Part shown: in pieces, positions 19,778-28,162 of the stretch | How positions within the stretch are numbered: the stretch's first letter is position 1 | How the letters are laid out: the number at the start of each line of letters is the position of its first letter | Source: a virus | IMG/VR virus record: IMGVR_UViG_3300032086_003011 | Coordinates: 1-28,162 of that record | Direction: 5' to 3' (one strand) | DNA: 28,162 bases | The notes under the pieces: model-generated | Databases searched by the model: none | Told to the model about the DNA's origin: nothing | Seen by the model: the letters and a program-made list of their open reading frames with translations, nothing else | Translations under genes and position numbers: made by a program

Positions 19778-20382
19778 TGAAGAGTTTATATAGCTTTATT
19801 GTTAAACCCTATGATAAGCGGTATAACAATACAAAGAAAGTGGGTGACAATAGCCTCTTACTAAATAATAATATAGAAAGCTTTCGTCACATAAGTAAAA
19901 AAGCTATTGTTGTTTCTGTTCCTGCAGCGTATAAAACGCCAATAAAGGAAGGGGATACAGTAATGATCCACCATAATATATTTAGAAGATATTATGATCA
20001 TAATGGAAGAGAGAAAAACGGAAGTCTTTATTTTAAAGAAAACCTGTATTTCACTCAGATGGATCAGGTTTATGCTTATAATGACGGCAATGGGTGGAAG
20101 TCCCATTTGAATTATTGCTTTATAAAACCAATAAAACAAACAAGCTCATATTCGCTTGAAAAAGAGCAAAAGCATATTGGTATACTAAAGTATGGTAATA
20201 GTGCCTTAGAAGCGCTTAAAATTAACCCTGGTGATCTAGTCGGATACACTCCTTATGGCGAATTCGAGTTTATCATAGATAATGAAAGGGTTTATTGTAT
20301 GAAATCAAATGATATAGCCTTAAAGTATGGACGTAAAGGAAACGAAGAGGAATATAATCCGAGCTGGGCAAAAAGCAGTTAA
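19774..20382 (+). CDS. Phage protein with probable GroES-like fold
   Basis: 202 residues. The C-terminal part (about 137-190) has I-G-I-L-K-Y-G-N-S-A-L, I-N-P-G-D-L-V-G-Y, E-F-I-I-D-N-E-R-V-Y and S-N-D-I-A, laid out like the Cpn10 core of this phage's own GroES (N-D-R-I-Y-Y, I-E-F-D-E-V-I-Y, A-Q-D-V-V). The N-terminal part has V-V-S-V-P-A-A-Y-K-T-P-I-K-E-G-D-T-V-M-I-H-H-N, a similar beta-barrel style. I infer one or two GroES-like folds, without a clear mobile loop. It lies just before the packaging genes. Confidence 0.6.
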   Translation: MMKSLYSFIVKPYDKRYNNTKKVGDNSLLLNNNIESFRHISKKAIVVSVPAAYKTPIKEGDTVMIHHNIFRRYYDHNGREKNGSLYFKENLYFTQMDQVYAYNDGNGWKSHLNYCFIKPIKQTSSYSLEKEQKHIGILKYGNSALEALKINPGDLVGYTPYGEFEFIIDNERVYCMKSNDIALKYGRKGNEEEYNPSWAKSS

Positions 20383-20602
20383 GGAGCTTGTGAAAGTTGC
20401 TGAAGAAATGATTATCACTAACACAGAGGATGATGTTTCAGCAGACAGACTTAAAAATGCAGCAGCAACTAAAAAGTTAGCAATTTTTGACGCATTTGAA
20501 ATACTTAACCGTATTGAAGAAGAAAAAGCGTTGCTAGAGGGTGCAGATAAAGCAACCAAAGCTAAATCATTTAAAGGGTTCGCAGAAGGAAGATCGAGAT
20601 GA
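20327..20602 (+). CDS. Protein upstream of TerL, possible small terminase subunit
   Basis: 91 residues, fully helical: K-A-V-K-E-L-V-K-V-A-E-E-M then A-D-R-L-K-N-A-A-A-T-K-K-L-A-I-F-D-A-F-E-I-L-N-R-I. Position (ATGA overlap with TerL) and size suit a terminase small subunit, but no DNA-binding motif is clear. The ATG start overlaps the upstream gene by 56 bases; a GTG at about 20390, preceded by AAGGAG, is an alternative shorter start. Confidence 0.65.
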   Translation: MDVKETKRNIIRAGQKAVKELVKVAEEMIITNTEDDVSADRLKNAAATKKLAIFDAFEILNRIEEEKALLEGADKATKAKSFKGFAEGRSR

Positions 20603-22812
20603 CTTATACGCAAACGTTACTCGAAGTTCTGCCTGACTATATAGACAAGAAAACCCTTAACAAAAAGAATAGATATAAGCAATGGAAATATGGCTATGAT
20701 AAAGACAGTGATGTAATTGTCATTAGTAAGACAGGCCAGATTGGGGATGTGTATAGCATACAAAATTTAAAAATAGCTTTACCAAAAGCTGATGATCCAA
20801 AAAAGTTTAAAGGCGAAAAGTGGGGTAGGGAGGAATACCCGAAAGAGCTTGATAAGATAAAAAGTGTATTTGAATGGAATCAAAAGCCAGAGTATTTTAA
20901 AGAAAAGTACTATGACTATATTGATGAAGAATTCAAAAGACGTGATGAAGGATTCTGGTTTATCAATAAAGGCAAACCTACTTATATTACCGGTACACAT
21001 TATATGTATCTTCAGTGGTCTAAAATTGATGTAGGAGCCGCGGAGTTTAGAGAGTCAAATAGATTGTTTTTTATTTTTTGGGAAGCATGTAAAGCAGACC
21101 AAAGATGTTATGGCATGTGTTATCTTAAAAACCGTCGTTCTGGTTTTTCATTTATGGCGTCTGGCGAAACAGTTAATCAAGCAACAATATCATCCGATTC
21201 GCGTTTTGGTATATTATCAAAATCCGGTGGTGACGCAAAGAAAATGTTTACAGATAAGGTAGTGCCAATATCAGTTAACTATCCTTTTTTCTTTAAACCA
21301 ATACAAGACGGTATGGACCGTCCAAAAACAGAATTAGCTTATAGAGTTCCAGCTTCAAAATTAACTAGAAGAAAACTAGATACTGGCGATAACCCAGATG
21401 AATTAGAAGGGCTGGACACAACTATTGACTGGAAGAATACAGGTGACAACAGTTATGATGGTGAAAAATTAAAGCTGTTAGTACATGATGAATCTGGTAA
21501 ATGGGAAAGACCTGATAATATATTGAATAACTGGCGTGTAACTAAAACCTGTTTAAGGTTAGGTTCTCGTATTGTTGGAAAATGTATGATGGGTTCAACC
21601 TCTAACGCATTAGACAAAGGAGGTGCAAATTTTAAAAAGCTATATGATGATTCAGACGTTACTAAACGAAACCGCAACGGACAGACTGCTTCGGGATTAT
21701 ACTCTCTGTTCATACCTATGGAATGGAACTACGAAGGATTCATTGATTCTTATGGACACCCTGTCTTTGATACACCGCCAGAGCCAATTGAAGGACCGTA
21801 TGGCGAATTAATTGATCAAGGAGTTATAGAGCATTGGCAAAATGAAGTTGATGGTCTAAAACAAGATCAAGATGGTTTAAACGAATATTACCGCCAATTC
21901 CCAAGAACTGAGCAGCACGCCTTTAGAGATGAGGCCAAAGAGTCTTTATTCAATCTTACTAAAATATACGAGCAAATAGATTTTAATGAAGAGTTTGGTG
22001 TTCGGGAATATATAACAATTGGTAACTTCCAATGGGAAAATGGAAAACAAGATACTCGCGTACAATTCTACCCAAATAAAACCGGAAGATTTAAAGTATC
22101 CTGGGTGCCACCTAAAAATCTGCAAAACTGCGTAATAGTAAAAAACGGAGTTAAGTCTCCAGGTAATGAGCATATAGGTGCATTCGGATGTGATAGCTAC
22201 GATATATCTGGTACCGTGGATAAAAGAGGGTCTAAAGGATCTTTGCATGGTTTAACAAAATTTAGTATGGAGGACGCACCCCCTAACTCATTTTTTTTAG
22301 AATATATTGCGCGACCACAAACAGCTGAAATATTTTTTGAAGATGTATTAATGGCCTGCGTATTTTATGGCATGCCGTTACTTTGTGAAAATAACAAACC
22401 CAGATTGCTTTATTATTTTAAAAGAAGAGGGTATAGAGGCTTTTCAATGAATAGGCCTGATAGAGTATGGAATAAGCTTTCCGTAACAGAAAAAGAAATT
22501 GGTGGAATACCAAACTCAAGCGAAGATATAAAGCAGGCGCACGCGGCCGCGATTGAAAGCTATATTGAAACATACATTGGCCAAGTAAAAGAAGGCCAGT
22601 ATGGTAATATGTATTTTCAAAAAACATTAGAAGACTGGGCTGGTTTTAATATTAATAATAGAACAAAGTTTGATGCTACAATTAGTTCAGGCTTAGCTAT
22701 TATGGCTTGCAATAAAGACAGATATAGGCCAATCGCTGAAAGAACAATAAAATCAGTTTCGCTTGGATTTAAAAAATATGATAATAAAGGTTATAGTTCA
22801 AAAATAATATAA
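20599..22812 (+). CDS. terL: Terminase large subunit
   Basis: 737 residues; the motor and nuclease that packages DNA into the prohead. ATPase: a Walker A-like L176-K-N-R-R-S-G-F-S (the usual Lys before Ser/Thr is missing; R/K cluster instead), Walker B L-L-V-H-D-E (293-298), motif III M-M-G-S-T-S (330-335). Linker Y-R-Q-F-P-R-T-E (431-438) is typical of large terminases. The nuclease starts G-A-F-G-C-D532-S-Y-D535. A long N-terminal extension of about 150 residues precedes the ATPase. Followed by portal, scaffold-like and capsid genes. Confidence 0.9.
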   Translation: MTYTQTLLEVLPDYIDKKTLNKKNRYKQWKYGYDKDSDVIVISKTGQIGDVYSIQNLKIALPKADDPKKFKGEKWGREEYPKELDKIKSVFEWNQKPEYFKEKYYDYIDEEFKRRDEGFWFINKGKPTYITGTHYMYLQWSKIDVGAAEFRESNRLFFIFWEACKADQRCYGMCYLKNRRSGFSFMASGETVNQATISSDSRFGILSKSGGDAKKMFTDKVVPISVNYPFFFKPIQDGMDRPKTELAYRVPASKLTRRKLDTGDNPDELEGLDTTIDWKNTGDNSYDGEKLKLLVHDESGKWERPDNILNNWRVTKTCLRLGSRIVGKCMMGSTSNALDKGGANFKKLYDDSDVTKRNRNGQTASGLYSLFIPMEWNYEGFIDSYGHPVFDTPPEPIEGPYGELIDQGVIEHWQNEVDGLKQDQDGLNEYYRQFPRTEQHAFRDEAKESLFNLTKIYEQIDFNEEFGVREYITIGNFQWENGKQDTRVQFYPNKTGRFKVSWVPPKNLQNCVIVKNGVKSPGNEHIGAFGCDSYDISGTVDKRGSKGSLHGLTKFSMEDAPPNSFFLEYIARPQTAEIFFEDVLMACVFYGMPLLCENNKPRLLYYFKRRGYRGFSMNRPDRVWNKLSVTEKEIGGIPNSSEDIKQAHAAAIESYIETYIGQVKEGQYGNMYFQKTLEDWAGFNINNRTKFDATISSGLAIMACNKDRYRPIAERTIKSVSLGFKKYDNKGYSSKII

Positions 22813-22815
22813 TAG

Positions 22816-25221
22816 ATGATCAAAACTAATTATAATAGCTCGTTTCCCGATCAGGTAGTACCTAATGAGGAAAAGCAAACTTTAGACTATGGTTTACAGG
22901 TAGCAAGGGCTATTGAAAACGAATGGTTCAGAAATAACCGCGGTGGTGATAGATTTACGGCTAACTTTCAGGAGTTTCATAAACGTAGGCTTTATGCGCG
23001 TGGAGAGCAATCAATTCAAAAATATAAAGATGAATTATCTGTTAACGGTGACCTATCTTATCTAAACTTAGACTGGAAACCAATTCCAGTTATACCAAAG
23101 TTTGTTGATATTGTTGTAAATGGAATGTCGCAGCGTAGTTATGAAATAAAAGCGTTTGCGCAAGATCCGATCGCAAGAGAAAAGAAAACAAGATACGCAG
23201 AGACGGTATTATCAGATATGTTCAATCGTCAAAGCTTACAACAATTAACTGACCAAACATCTGTTAACTTCTTTTCTGTAGCTGATCCTTCAACATTGCC
23301 GCAAGATAAAGAAGAGTTTGAAGTTTACATGCAGCTTAACTATAAAGAGTCTGTAGAGATTGCTGTAGAAGAGTTAATTAATAATTGTCTTGATAAAAAC
23401 AAATATACGGAAACCCGCAAGCGTTTTATATACGATTTAGCTGTATTAGGAATTGGAGCAGCTAAAACAGAATATAATAAATCAAACGGGCTTAGAGTTA
23501 AATATGTAGACCCTGCAAATTTGGTTTATTCTTATACAGAAGATCCTAACTTTGACGATTTATATTATGTAGGTGAGGTGAAACAAATTAGTTTACCAGA
23601 GCTCGCAAAACAATTTCCTCACTTAACAGCAGAGGACTTAAAGGAGATTCAAAAATATCCAGGTAATAGTGATTATGTAAAGAATCAGTATGGTCAAAAT
23701 GACAGTGACACTATAAGTGTTTTGTATTTTGAATATAAGACATATATGAATCAGGTCTTTAAAATTAAAAAGACTGAGTTTGGCCTTGAAAAATCTCTTG
23801 AAAAAACTGACACTTTTGATCCACCTCCAAGTGACAATTTTGATAAGGTAGGTAGAACAATAGAAGTTTTATATACTGGCGCTAAAATATTAGGGCACGA
23901 AAAAATGCTTTCTTGGAAATTAGCAGAAAACATGACAAGACCATTTGCTAATTCACCAAAAGTTGAAATGAATTACACCCTTGCGGCGCCTAGGATGTAT
24001 AAAGGACGGATAGAATCCATCGTAAGCAGGATCACAGGTTTTGCAGATATGATTCAATTAACGCATTTAAAACTTCAGCAAGTGATGTCTCGTATAGTAC
24101 CAGATGGTGTATATGTTGACGTTGATGGTTTGAATGAAGTTGATTTAGGTAACGGTACAAATTATAATGCGTCAGAAGCATTGAATATGTATTTCCAAAC
24201 TGGTAGTATCGTTGGTAGGTCATATACTGGTGAGGGCGATTTAAATGCTGGTAAAGTTCCGATTCAAGAACTACAAACGTCTTCTGGGCAAGGTAAGATT
24301 GCATCGTTAATTAATACGTATCAATATTATCTACAAATGATACGTGACGTGACAGGGCTTAATGAAGCAAGAGATGGCAGTACACCTGATAAGAATGCTT
24401 TAGTTGGATTACAAAAACTTGCAGCTGCAAATAGTAACACAGCAACAAGACATATATTACAGTCGGCTTCCTATATAACACTTAGGCTATGTGAGAATAT
24501 CGCGTTAAAAGTAAAAGACATATTTGAATTTGCGTTAACAGAAGAAAGCTTAATACAAAGTATAAACGAGTTTAATGTAAACACACTCAAAGAAACATCG
24601 TCGTTGCACCTGCATGACTTTGGTATTTATTTAGAATTAGAGCCTGACGAAGAAGAAAAACAAAGCTTAGAAGCGAATATACAAGCTGCATTACAAACCG
24701 GTTCTATTTATTTGGATGATGCTATAGAAATACGTAATATTAGTAATATTGGTTTAGCTAATAAGTACTTACGTATCAAACGTCAAAAGAAACAAAAAGA
24801 AGATCAGCAGGCGCAGCAAGCAAACATTCAAGCACAAGCTCAAGCAAACGCTCAGGCGTCAGAAGCCGCTGCATTAGCAGAATTACAAAAACAGCAGGCG
24901 CTCACCGAATCTAAGTTACAATTAGAGCAAGGTAAAACTAATTTTGAAATAACTAAGCTAGAACGAGAGGCTGAGATCAAAATGCGCTTGATGGAGTTAG
25001 AATTTAATTTCAATAAACAATTAGCTGAAGCGCAAGCTGAGGCTGTAAAAGCAAAAGACTCTTATAAAGAAGATCGTAAAGACGAAAGAACTAAAATACA
25101 AGCAACGCAACAATCAGAATTGATTGATCAGCGTAAAAACGATACGCTACCAAAAAACTTTGAATCTGCTGGATTTGATGTATTGGGCGGGTTTGGGTTA
25201 GAACAGTTTGAACCTAAATAG
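22816..25221 (+). CDS. Portal protein
   Basis: 801 residues; forms the ring through which DNA passes. The N-terminal part has L-S-Y-L-N-L-D-W-K-P-I-P-V-I-P-K-F-V-D-I-V-V-N-G-M, typical of portals of the crAss-like and related type. The core is mixed alpha/beta with G-L-N-E-A-R-D-G-S near residue 515. The last 140 residues are a Gln/Ala-rich coiled coil (Q-A-Q-A-N-A-Q-A-S-E-A-A-A-L-A-E-L) that would form a long barrel inside the capsid. Position right after TerL supports the call. Confidence 0.87.
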   Translation: MIKTNYNSSFPDQVVPNEEKQTLDYGLQVARAIENEWFRNNRGGDRFTANFQEFHKRRLYARGEQSIQKYKDELSVNGDLSYLNLDWKPIPVIPKFVDIVVNGMSQRSYEIKAFAQDPIAREKKTRYAETVLSDMFNRQSLQQLTDQTSVNFFSVADPSTLPQDKEEFEVYMQLNYKESVEIAVEELINNCLDKNKYTETRKRFIYDLAVLGIGAAKTEYNKSNGLRVKYVDPANLVYSYTEDPNFDDLYYVGEVKQISLPELAKQFPHLTAEDLKEIQKYPGNSDYVKNQYGQNDSDTISVLYFEYKTYMNQVFKIKKTEFGLEKSLEKTDTFDPPPSDNFDKVGRTIEVLYTGAKILGHEKMLSWKLAENMTRPFANSPKVEMNYTLAAPRMYKGRIESIVSRITGFADMIQLTHLKLQQVMSRIVPDGVYVDVDGLNEVDLGNGTNYNASEALNMYFQTGSIVGRSYTGEGDLNAGKVPIQELQTSSGQGKIASLINTYQYYLQMIRDVTGLNEARDGSTPDKNALVGLQKLAAANSNTATRHILQSASYITLRLCENIALKVKDIFEFALTEESLIQSINEFNVNTLKETSSLHLHDFGIYLELEPDEEEKQSLEANIQAALQTGSIYLDDAIEIRNISNIGLANKYLRIKRQKKQKEDQQAQQANIQAQAQANAQASEAAALAELQKQQALTESKLQLEQGKTNFEITKLEREAEIKMRLMELEFNFNKQLAEAQAEAVKAKDSYKEDRKDERTKIQATQQSELIDQRKNDTLPKNFESAGFDVLGGFGLEQFEPK

Positions 25222-25254
25222 AGTAAATTTTTAATTATCTAATTATATTATATT

Positions 25255-26469
25255 ATGGCTGAAGTAAAGCAAGAAGGGGAATTTAAAGTTAAATCCCGCA
25301 AAATGAAAAAGCTGGCAAAAGAAGATAAAGGGCCAATTAAGGTTGATCTTACTGCCAAAAAAGAAGAAGAGGTTCAAATAGAAGAACCTATTAAAGTAGA
25401 CTTAACAAAGAAAAAAGAAGAAGATGCCGTTCAAACACAAGAGACAAATGATAGCGATGCTGTTGTCGAAGAACCAAAAGACAGTAGCGACAGCGAAGCA
25501 GTGGTTGAAGAAATACGGCCCTCCGAAGAAAAACTAGAAGAGGAAGTACGACTAATTCAAGAAATAACAGAAGAAGAAGTTCAAGAACAAGTTGAAGAAC
25601 TTACCGAGCAAGTTGAACAAGCTATAGTTGAGTCGGATGCTGGTATTGAGCTGCCAGAAAATATTCAAAAAGTTGTAGACTTTATGAATGAAACCGGCGG
25701 AACACTACAAGATTATGTTCGTTTGAACGCAGATTATTCTAATATTTCAGAATCGGCATTACTAGAGGAATATTACGCTAAAACAAAACCATATTTGGAG
25801 CGTGAAGATATTAGCCTTTTATTAGAAGATTTTTCATATGATGAAGAATTAGACGATGAAAGAGATGTACGCAAAAAGAAAATTGCGTATAAGGAAGAAA
25901 TTGCAAAAGCCAAAAACTATTTGGAAGGCTTAAAGAGTAAATACTACGACGAGATCAAGTTGAGACCGGGCGTAACTCAAGAGCAGCAAAAAGCTTTGGA
26001 CTTTTTCAATAGATACAACGAAGAACAAACGCTTATAAAGCAACGTACAGAAAATTTTCAATCTCGTACAAAAAACTATTTTGACAATGATTTCAAAGGT
26101 TTTGATTTCAATCTTGGTGAAAAGAAGTTTAGATACGGCTTAAAAGATAATTCTTCTGTCGCAAACACTCAATCAGATATTAATAATTTTGTTAAGAAGT
26201 TCTTAAATGATAAAGGTGAATTATCTGATTTAGGTGGATACCATAAAGCTTTATATGTAGCTAACAATCCTGACCGTGTTATTAATCATTTTTACGAACA
26301 AGGAAAAGCGGACGCAATTCGCGAAATGACTGCTAAGTCTAAAAATATTAGTAGTGATGTACGCCAAACGCAATCGCCAGATGTTTTTGTAAATGGGTTA
26401 AAGGTTAAGGTTCTTAGTGGTAATGATTCTTCAAAACTTAAAATTAAAAAAATTAAACTTAACAGCTAA
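25255..26469 (+). CDS. Probable scaffolding protein
   Basis: 404 residues. The first 125 are extremely Glu/Lys/Val-rich and helical, with a duplicated P-I-K-V-D-L-T-x-K-K-E-E-[ED]; a helical body and the basic end K-L-K-I-K-K-I-K-L-N-S follow. An acidic coiled body with a basic tail, placed between portal and capsid, is the pattern of capsid scaffolds. No protease is visible that would remove it. Preceded by an AT-only leader. Confidence 0.78.
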   Translation: MAEVKQEGEFKVKSRKMKKLAKEDKGPIKVDLTAKKEEEVQIEEPIKVDLTKKKEEDAVQTQETNDSDAVVEEPKDSSDSEAVVEEIRPSEEKLEEEVRLIQEITEEEVQEQVEELTEQVEQAIVESDAGIELPENIQKVVDFMNETGGTLQDYVRLNADYSNISESALLEEYYAKTKPYLEREDISLLLEDFSYDEELDDERDVRKKKIAYKEEIAKAKNYLEGLKSKYYDEIKLRPGVTQEQQKALDFFNRYNEEQTLIKQRTENFQSRTKNYFDNDFKGFDFNLGEKKFRYGLKDNSSVANTQSDINNFVKKFLNDKGELSDLGGYHKALYVANNPDRVINHFYEQGKADAIREMTAKSKNISSDVRQTQSPDVFVNGLKVKVLSGNDSSKLKIKKIKLNS

Positions 26470-26481
26470 AAATTTAACAAA

Positions 26482-27927
26482 ATGGCTTTAACACCTTTAT
26501 TTGGGAGTATTGTCCCAACAGCAAAACCCCAAGCTCTCCAGAGTAATTACATTGATTTTACTAGCGGAGCTGGGAATGACTTCTCACAGCAATATTTGCC
26601 TGAGATTTACGAAGCAGAAGTAGAGCGATATGGTAATCGTACACTTTCTGGCTTCCTTAATATGGTAGGCGCTGAAATGCCTATGACTTCTGACCAAGTT
26701 GTATGGTCTGAGCAAAACCGTTTGCACGTATCTTATGATGCTTGTACATTGGCTGGCGTTTCTGATGCTACACTTACTATTCAAGATGCGGATGGTAAAG
26801 TTGGTGCCGGAGCTGGTCAGCATGCTCACGCTATCCGTGAAAACCAAACAATTGTTGTTTTTGATCCAGCTACTGGAACAGAGCAAAAAGCGATTGTTAG
26901 TGGTGCTCCTGACGCAACATCTGTAGAGGCTTATCCTTTCGATGCTAATGCTTGGGATGCCGCTTTGGTTGGTGCTGCTGCGCTTAAAGTATTCGTATTC
27001 GGTTCTGAATTTGGAAAAGGAACTAATGGAATGACTGGCGCTGTAGATGCATCTTTCACTCAGTTTAGCAATTCACCAATCATCATTAAAGATAAGTATG
27101 AGGTTTCTGGATCTGATGCTTCTCAAATTGGTTGGGTAGAAGTTGCTACTGAAGATGGAACTTCTGGATACCTATGGTATTTGAAAGCTGAATCAGAAAC
27201 TCGCCTACGTTTCCAAGATTATCTTGAAATGGCTATGGTAGAGGCTGAGCCTGCTTCTCAAGCTACTGGTGGTATTTCTGCCGCTTCTGTTGGCGCAAAA
27301 GGATCTGAAGGTCTTTTCTACGCTATCGAAGATCGTGGAAATGTACATACTGGTGGTATCGGTACTGTAGATGGTGATTTCGATCCTATCCTTAAAAACT
27401 TAGATACTCAAGGTGCTATCGAAGAAAACATGCTTTTCTTAGATCGTACTACTAACCTACAGTTCGACGACATGCTTGCTGGCTTGTCTTCTGGTGCTGA
27501 TGGTGGTACTGCTTATGGATTGTTTGAAAACTCTGAAGAAATGGCTTTGAATCTTGGATTTAGCGGTTTCCGTAGAGGATCTTACGACTTCTATAAGACT
27601 GACTGGAAATACTTAAATGACGCTTCAACAAGAGGAAATACTTCTCAGCTTACTGCTGCAGGTACTGACTCTATTGACGGTGTACTTATTCCAGCTGGTA
27701 CTTCAACTGTATACGATCAAATCCTAGGTACTAATATTCGTCGTCCATTCTTGCACGTGCGTTACCGCGCTTCGCAAGCTGATGACCGAAGAATGAAGTC
27801 TTGGATCACTGGTTCAGTTGGTGGTGCTTACACATCTGATCTTGACGCTATGGAAGTACACTTCCTTTCTGAAAGATGTTTATGTGTACAAGGTGCTAAC
27901 AACTTTGTATTGTTGAAAAACGCATAG
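26482..27927 (+). CDS. Major capsid protein
   Basis: 481 residues. N-terminal P-L-F-G-S-I-V-P, then F-S-Q-Q-Y-L-P-E-I-Y-E-A-E-V-E and N-R-T-L-S-G-F-L-N-M-V-G-A-E-M-P-M, with V-V-W-S-E-Q-N-R-L next; a C-terminal part with R-R-P-F-L-H-V-R-Y-R and S-E-R-C-L-C-V-Q-G-A-N-N-F. Length and position suit an HK97-type shell protein. Codons look restricted (many GCT, ACT, GGT, CTT) compared with neighbours, as expected for the most abundant protein. A strong terminator follows. Confidence 0.9.
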   Translation: MALTPLFGSIVPTAKPQALQSNYIDFTSGAGNDFSQQYLPEIYEAEVERYGNRTLSGFLNMVGAEMPMTSDQVVWSEQNRLHVSYDACTLAGVSDATLTIQDADGKVGAGAGQHAHAIRENQTIVVFDPATGTEQKAIVSGAPDATSVEAYPFDANAWDAALVGAAALKVFVFGSEFGKGTNGMTGAVDASFTQFSNSPIIIKDKYEVSGSDASQIGWVEVATEDGTSGYLWYLKAESETRLRFQDYLEMAMVEAEPASQATGGISAASVGAKGSEGLFYAIEDRGNVHTGGIGTVDGDFDPILKNLDTQGAIEENMLFLDRTTNLQFDDMLAGLSSGADGGTAYGLFENSEEMALNLGFSGFRRGSYDFYKTDWKYLNDASTRGNTSQLTAAGTDSIDGVLIPAGTSTVYDQILGTNIRRPFLHVRYRASQADDRRMKSWITGSVGGAYTSDLDAMEVHFLSERCLCVQGANNFVLLKNA

Positions 27928-27939
27928 TAACCTAAATGT

Positions 27940-27990
27940 AGTAATTACCCTCGTTGAACTGACGGGGGTAGTTATTACTCTTAATATTTT
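27940..27990 (+). terminator. Strong intrinsic terminator after the capsid gene
   Basis: AGTAAT (27940-27945) pairs with ATTACT (27974-27979) and TACCCTCG (27946-27953) with CGGGGGTA (27963-27970), with a 3-base bulge and a 9-base loop, followed by a T-rich run (TTAATATTTTTATTTTA). Would boost the capsid message and lower expression of what follows. Confidence 0.85.
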
Positions 27991-28004
27991 TATTTTATTA
28001 TATC

Positions 28005-28162
28005 ATGGCAAAAACAAAAACAACTAAGGTAGACGGTTGGGAAGTTAAAAACCGCACCTATTACTTAAAAGGTCGAAGAACACCTTTAACATATACAATT
28101 CCTGTAAGACATAAAGCAAATAGACCATTGCTTTGGTTTGATCCGGAAAAAAACGAACAACG
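28005..28162 (+). CDS. Hypothetical head-region protein (partial, runs off the right edge)
   Basis: 52 visible residues: M-A-K-T-K-T-T-K-V-D-G-W-E-V-K-N-R-T-Y-Y, then P-L-T-Y-T-I-P-V-R-H-K and L-L-W-F-D-P-E. The frame stays open to the end. Placed after the capsid terminator with an AT-rich leader; probably a minor virion or head-completion protein, but not recognised. Confidence 0.75.
   Translation, partial: MAKTKTTKVDGWEVKNRTYYLKGRRTPLTYTIPVRHKANRPLLWFDPEKNEQ

Overview
The window is a 28 kb piece of a tailed double-stranded DNA phage, almost certainly infecting a member of the Bacteroidota (probably marine or otherwise aquatic). The phage assignment rests on a collinear head module (large terminase, portal, acidic scaffold-like protein, major capsid protein), a three-segment holin, two giant fibre proteins (one with an S74 self-cleaving C-terminus) and a run of small phage-type genes. 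The host guess rests on very AT-rich start regions (TAATTTAATTTAATC-type leaders) used instead of Shine-Dalgarno sites. It is an inference, as is a looser resemblance of the portal and capsid proteins to crAss-like and related podoviruses.

Layout. Positions 1-7433 hold about 25 small genes, all transcribed leftward and mostly of unknown function. Recognisable ones are an ATP-dependent DNA ligase (cut by the left edge), a KTSC-domain protein, a Gp88-like protein and a DksA-type zinc-finger protein. They fall into nine short transcription units. Each is preceded by the same 36-bp element, on the minus strand TTTACAAA-N3-AATACGAA-N6-TCGATAATATA, with fixed spacing. I read these as phage-specific early/middle promoters. 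Several overlap the 3' end of the gene before them. Between two of the genes lies about 450 bp without coding, ending in an unmistakable tRNA T arm and acceptor stem but with no canonical D or anticodon arm: a tRNA-like, possibly new, structured RNA.

Positions 7434-7895 are the divergent control region. It has nine CCAGGA iterons, a leftward promoter variant followed by a hairpin and a leftward terminator (a possible small RNA), and a rightward TATAAT-containing promoter candidate.

Positions 7896-28162 are one long rightward late region. It contains a small basic protein, two fibre proteins sharing an N-terminal anchor motif, a groEL-groES pair (reverse of the usual bacterial order), a winged-helix protein, a string of small proteins (EF-hand-like, Cys-rich basic, HExxH), a holin, a coiled-coil protein, a protein with a probable GroES-like fold, then a possible TerS, TerL, portal, scaffold-like protein and major capsid protein. 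A strong terminator follows the capsid gene, and one further gene runs off the right edge.

Together, the leftward block looks like host-takeover and DNA-metabolism genes driven by a dedicated promoter family, and the rightward block encodes the virion, its folding machinery and lysis.
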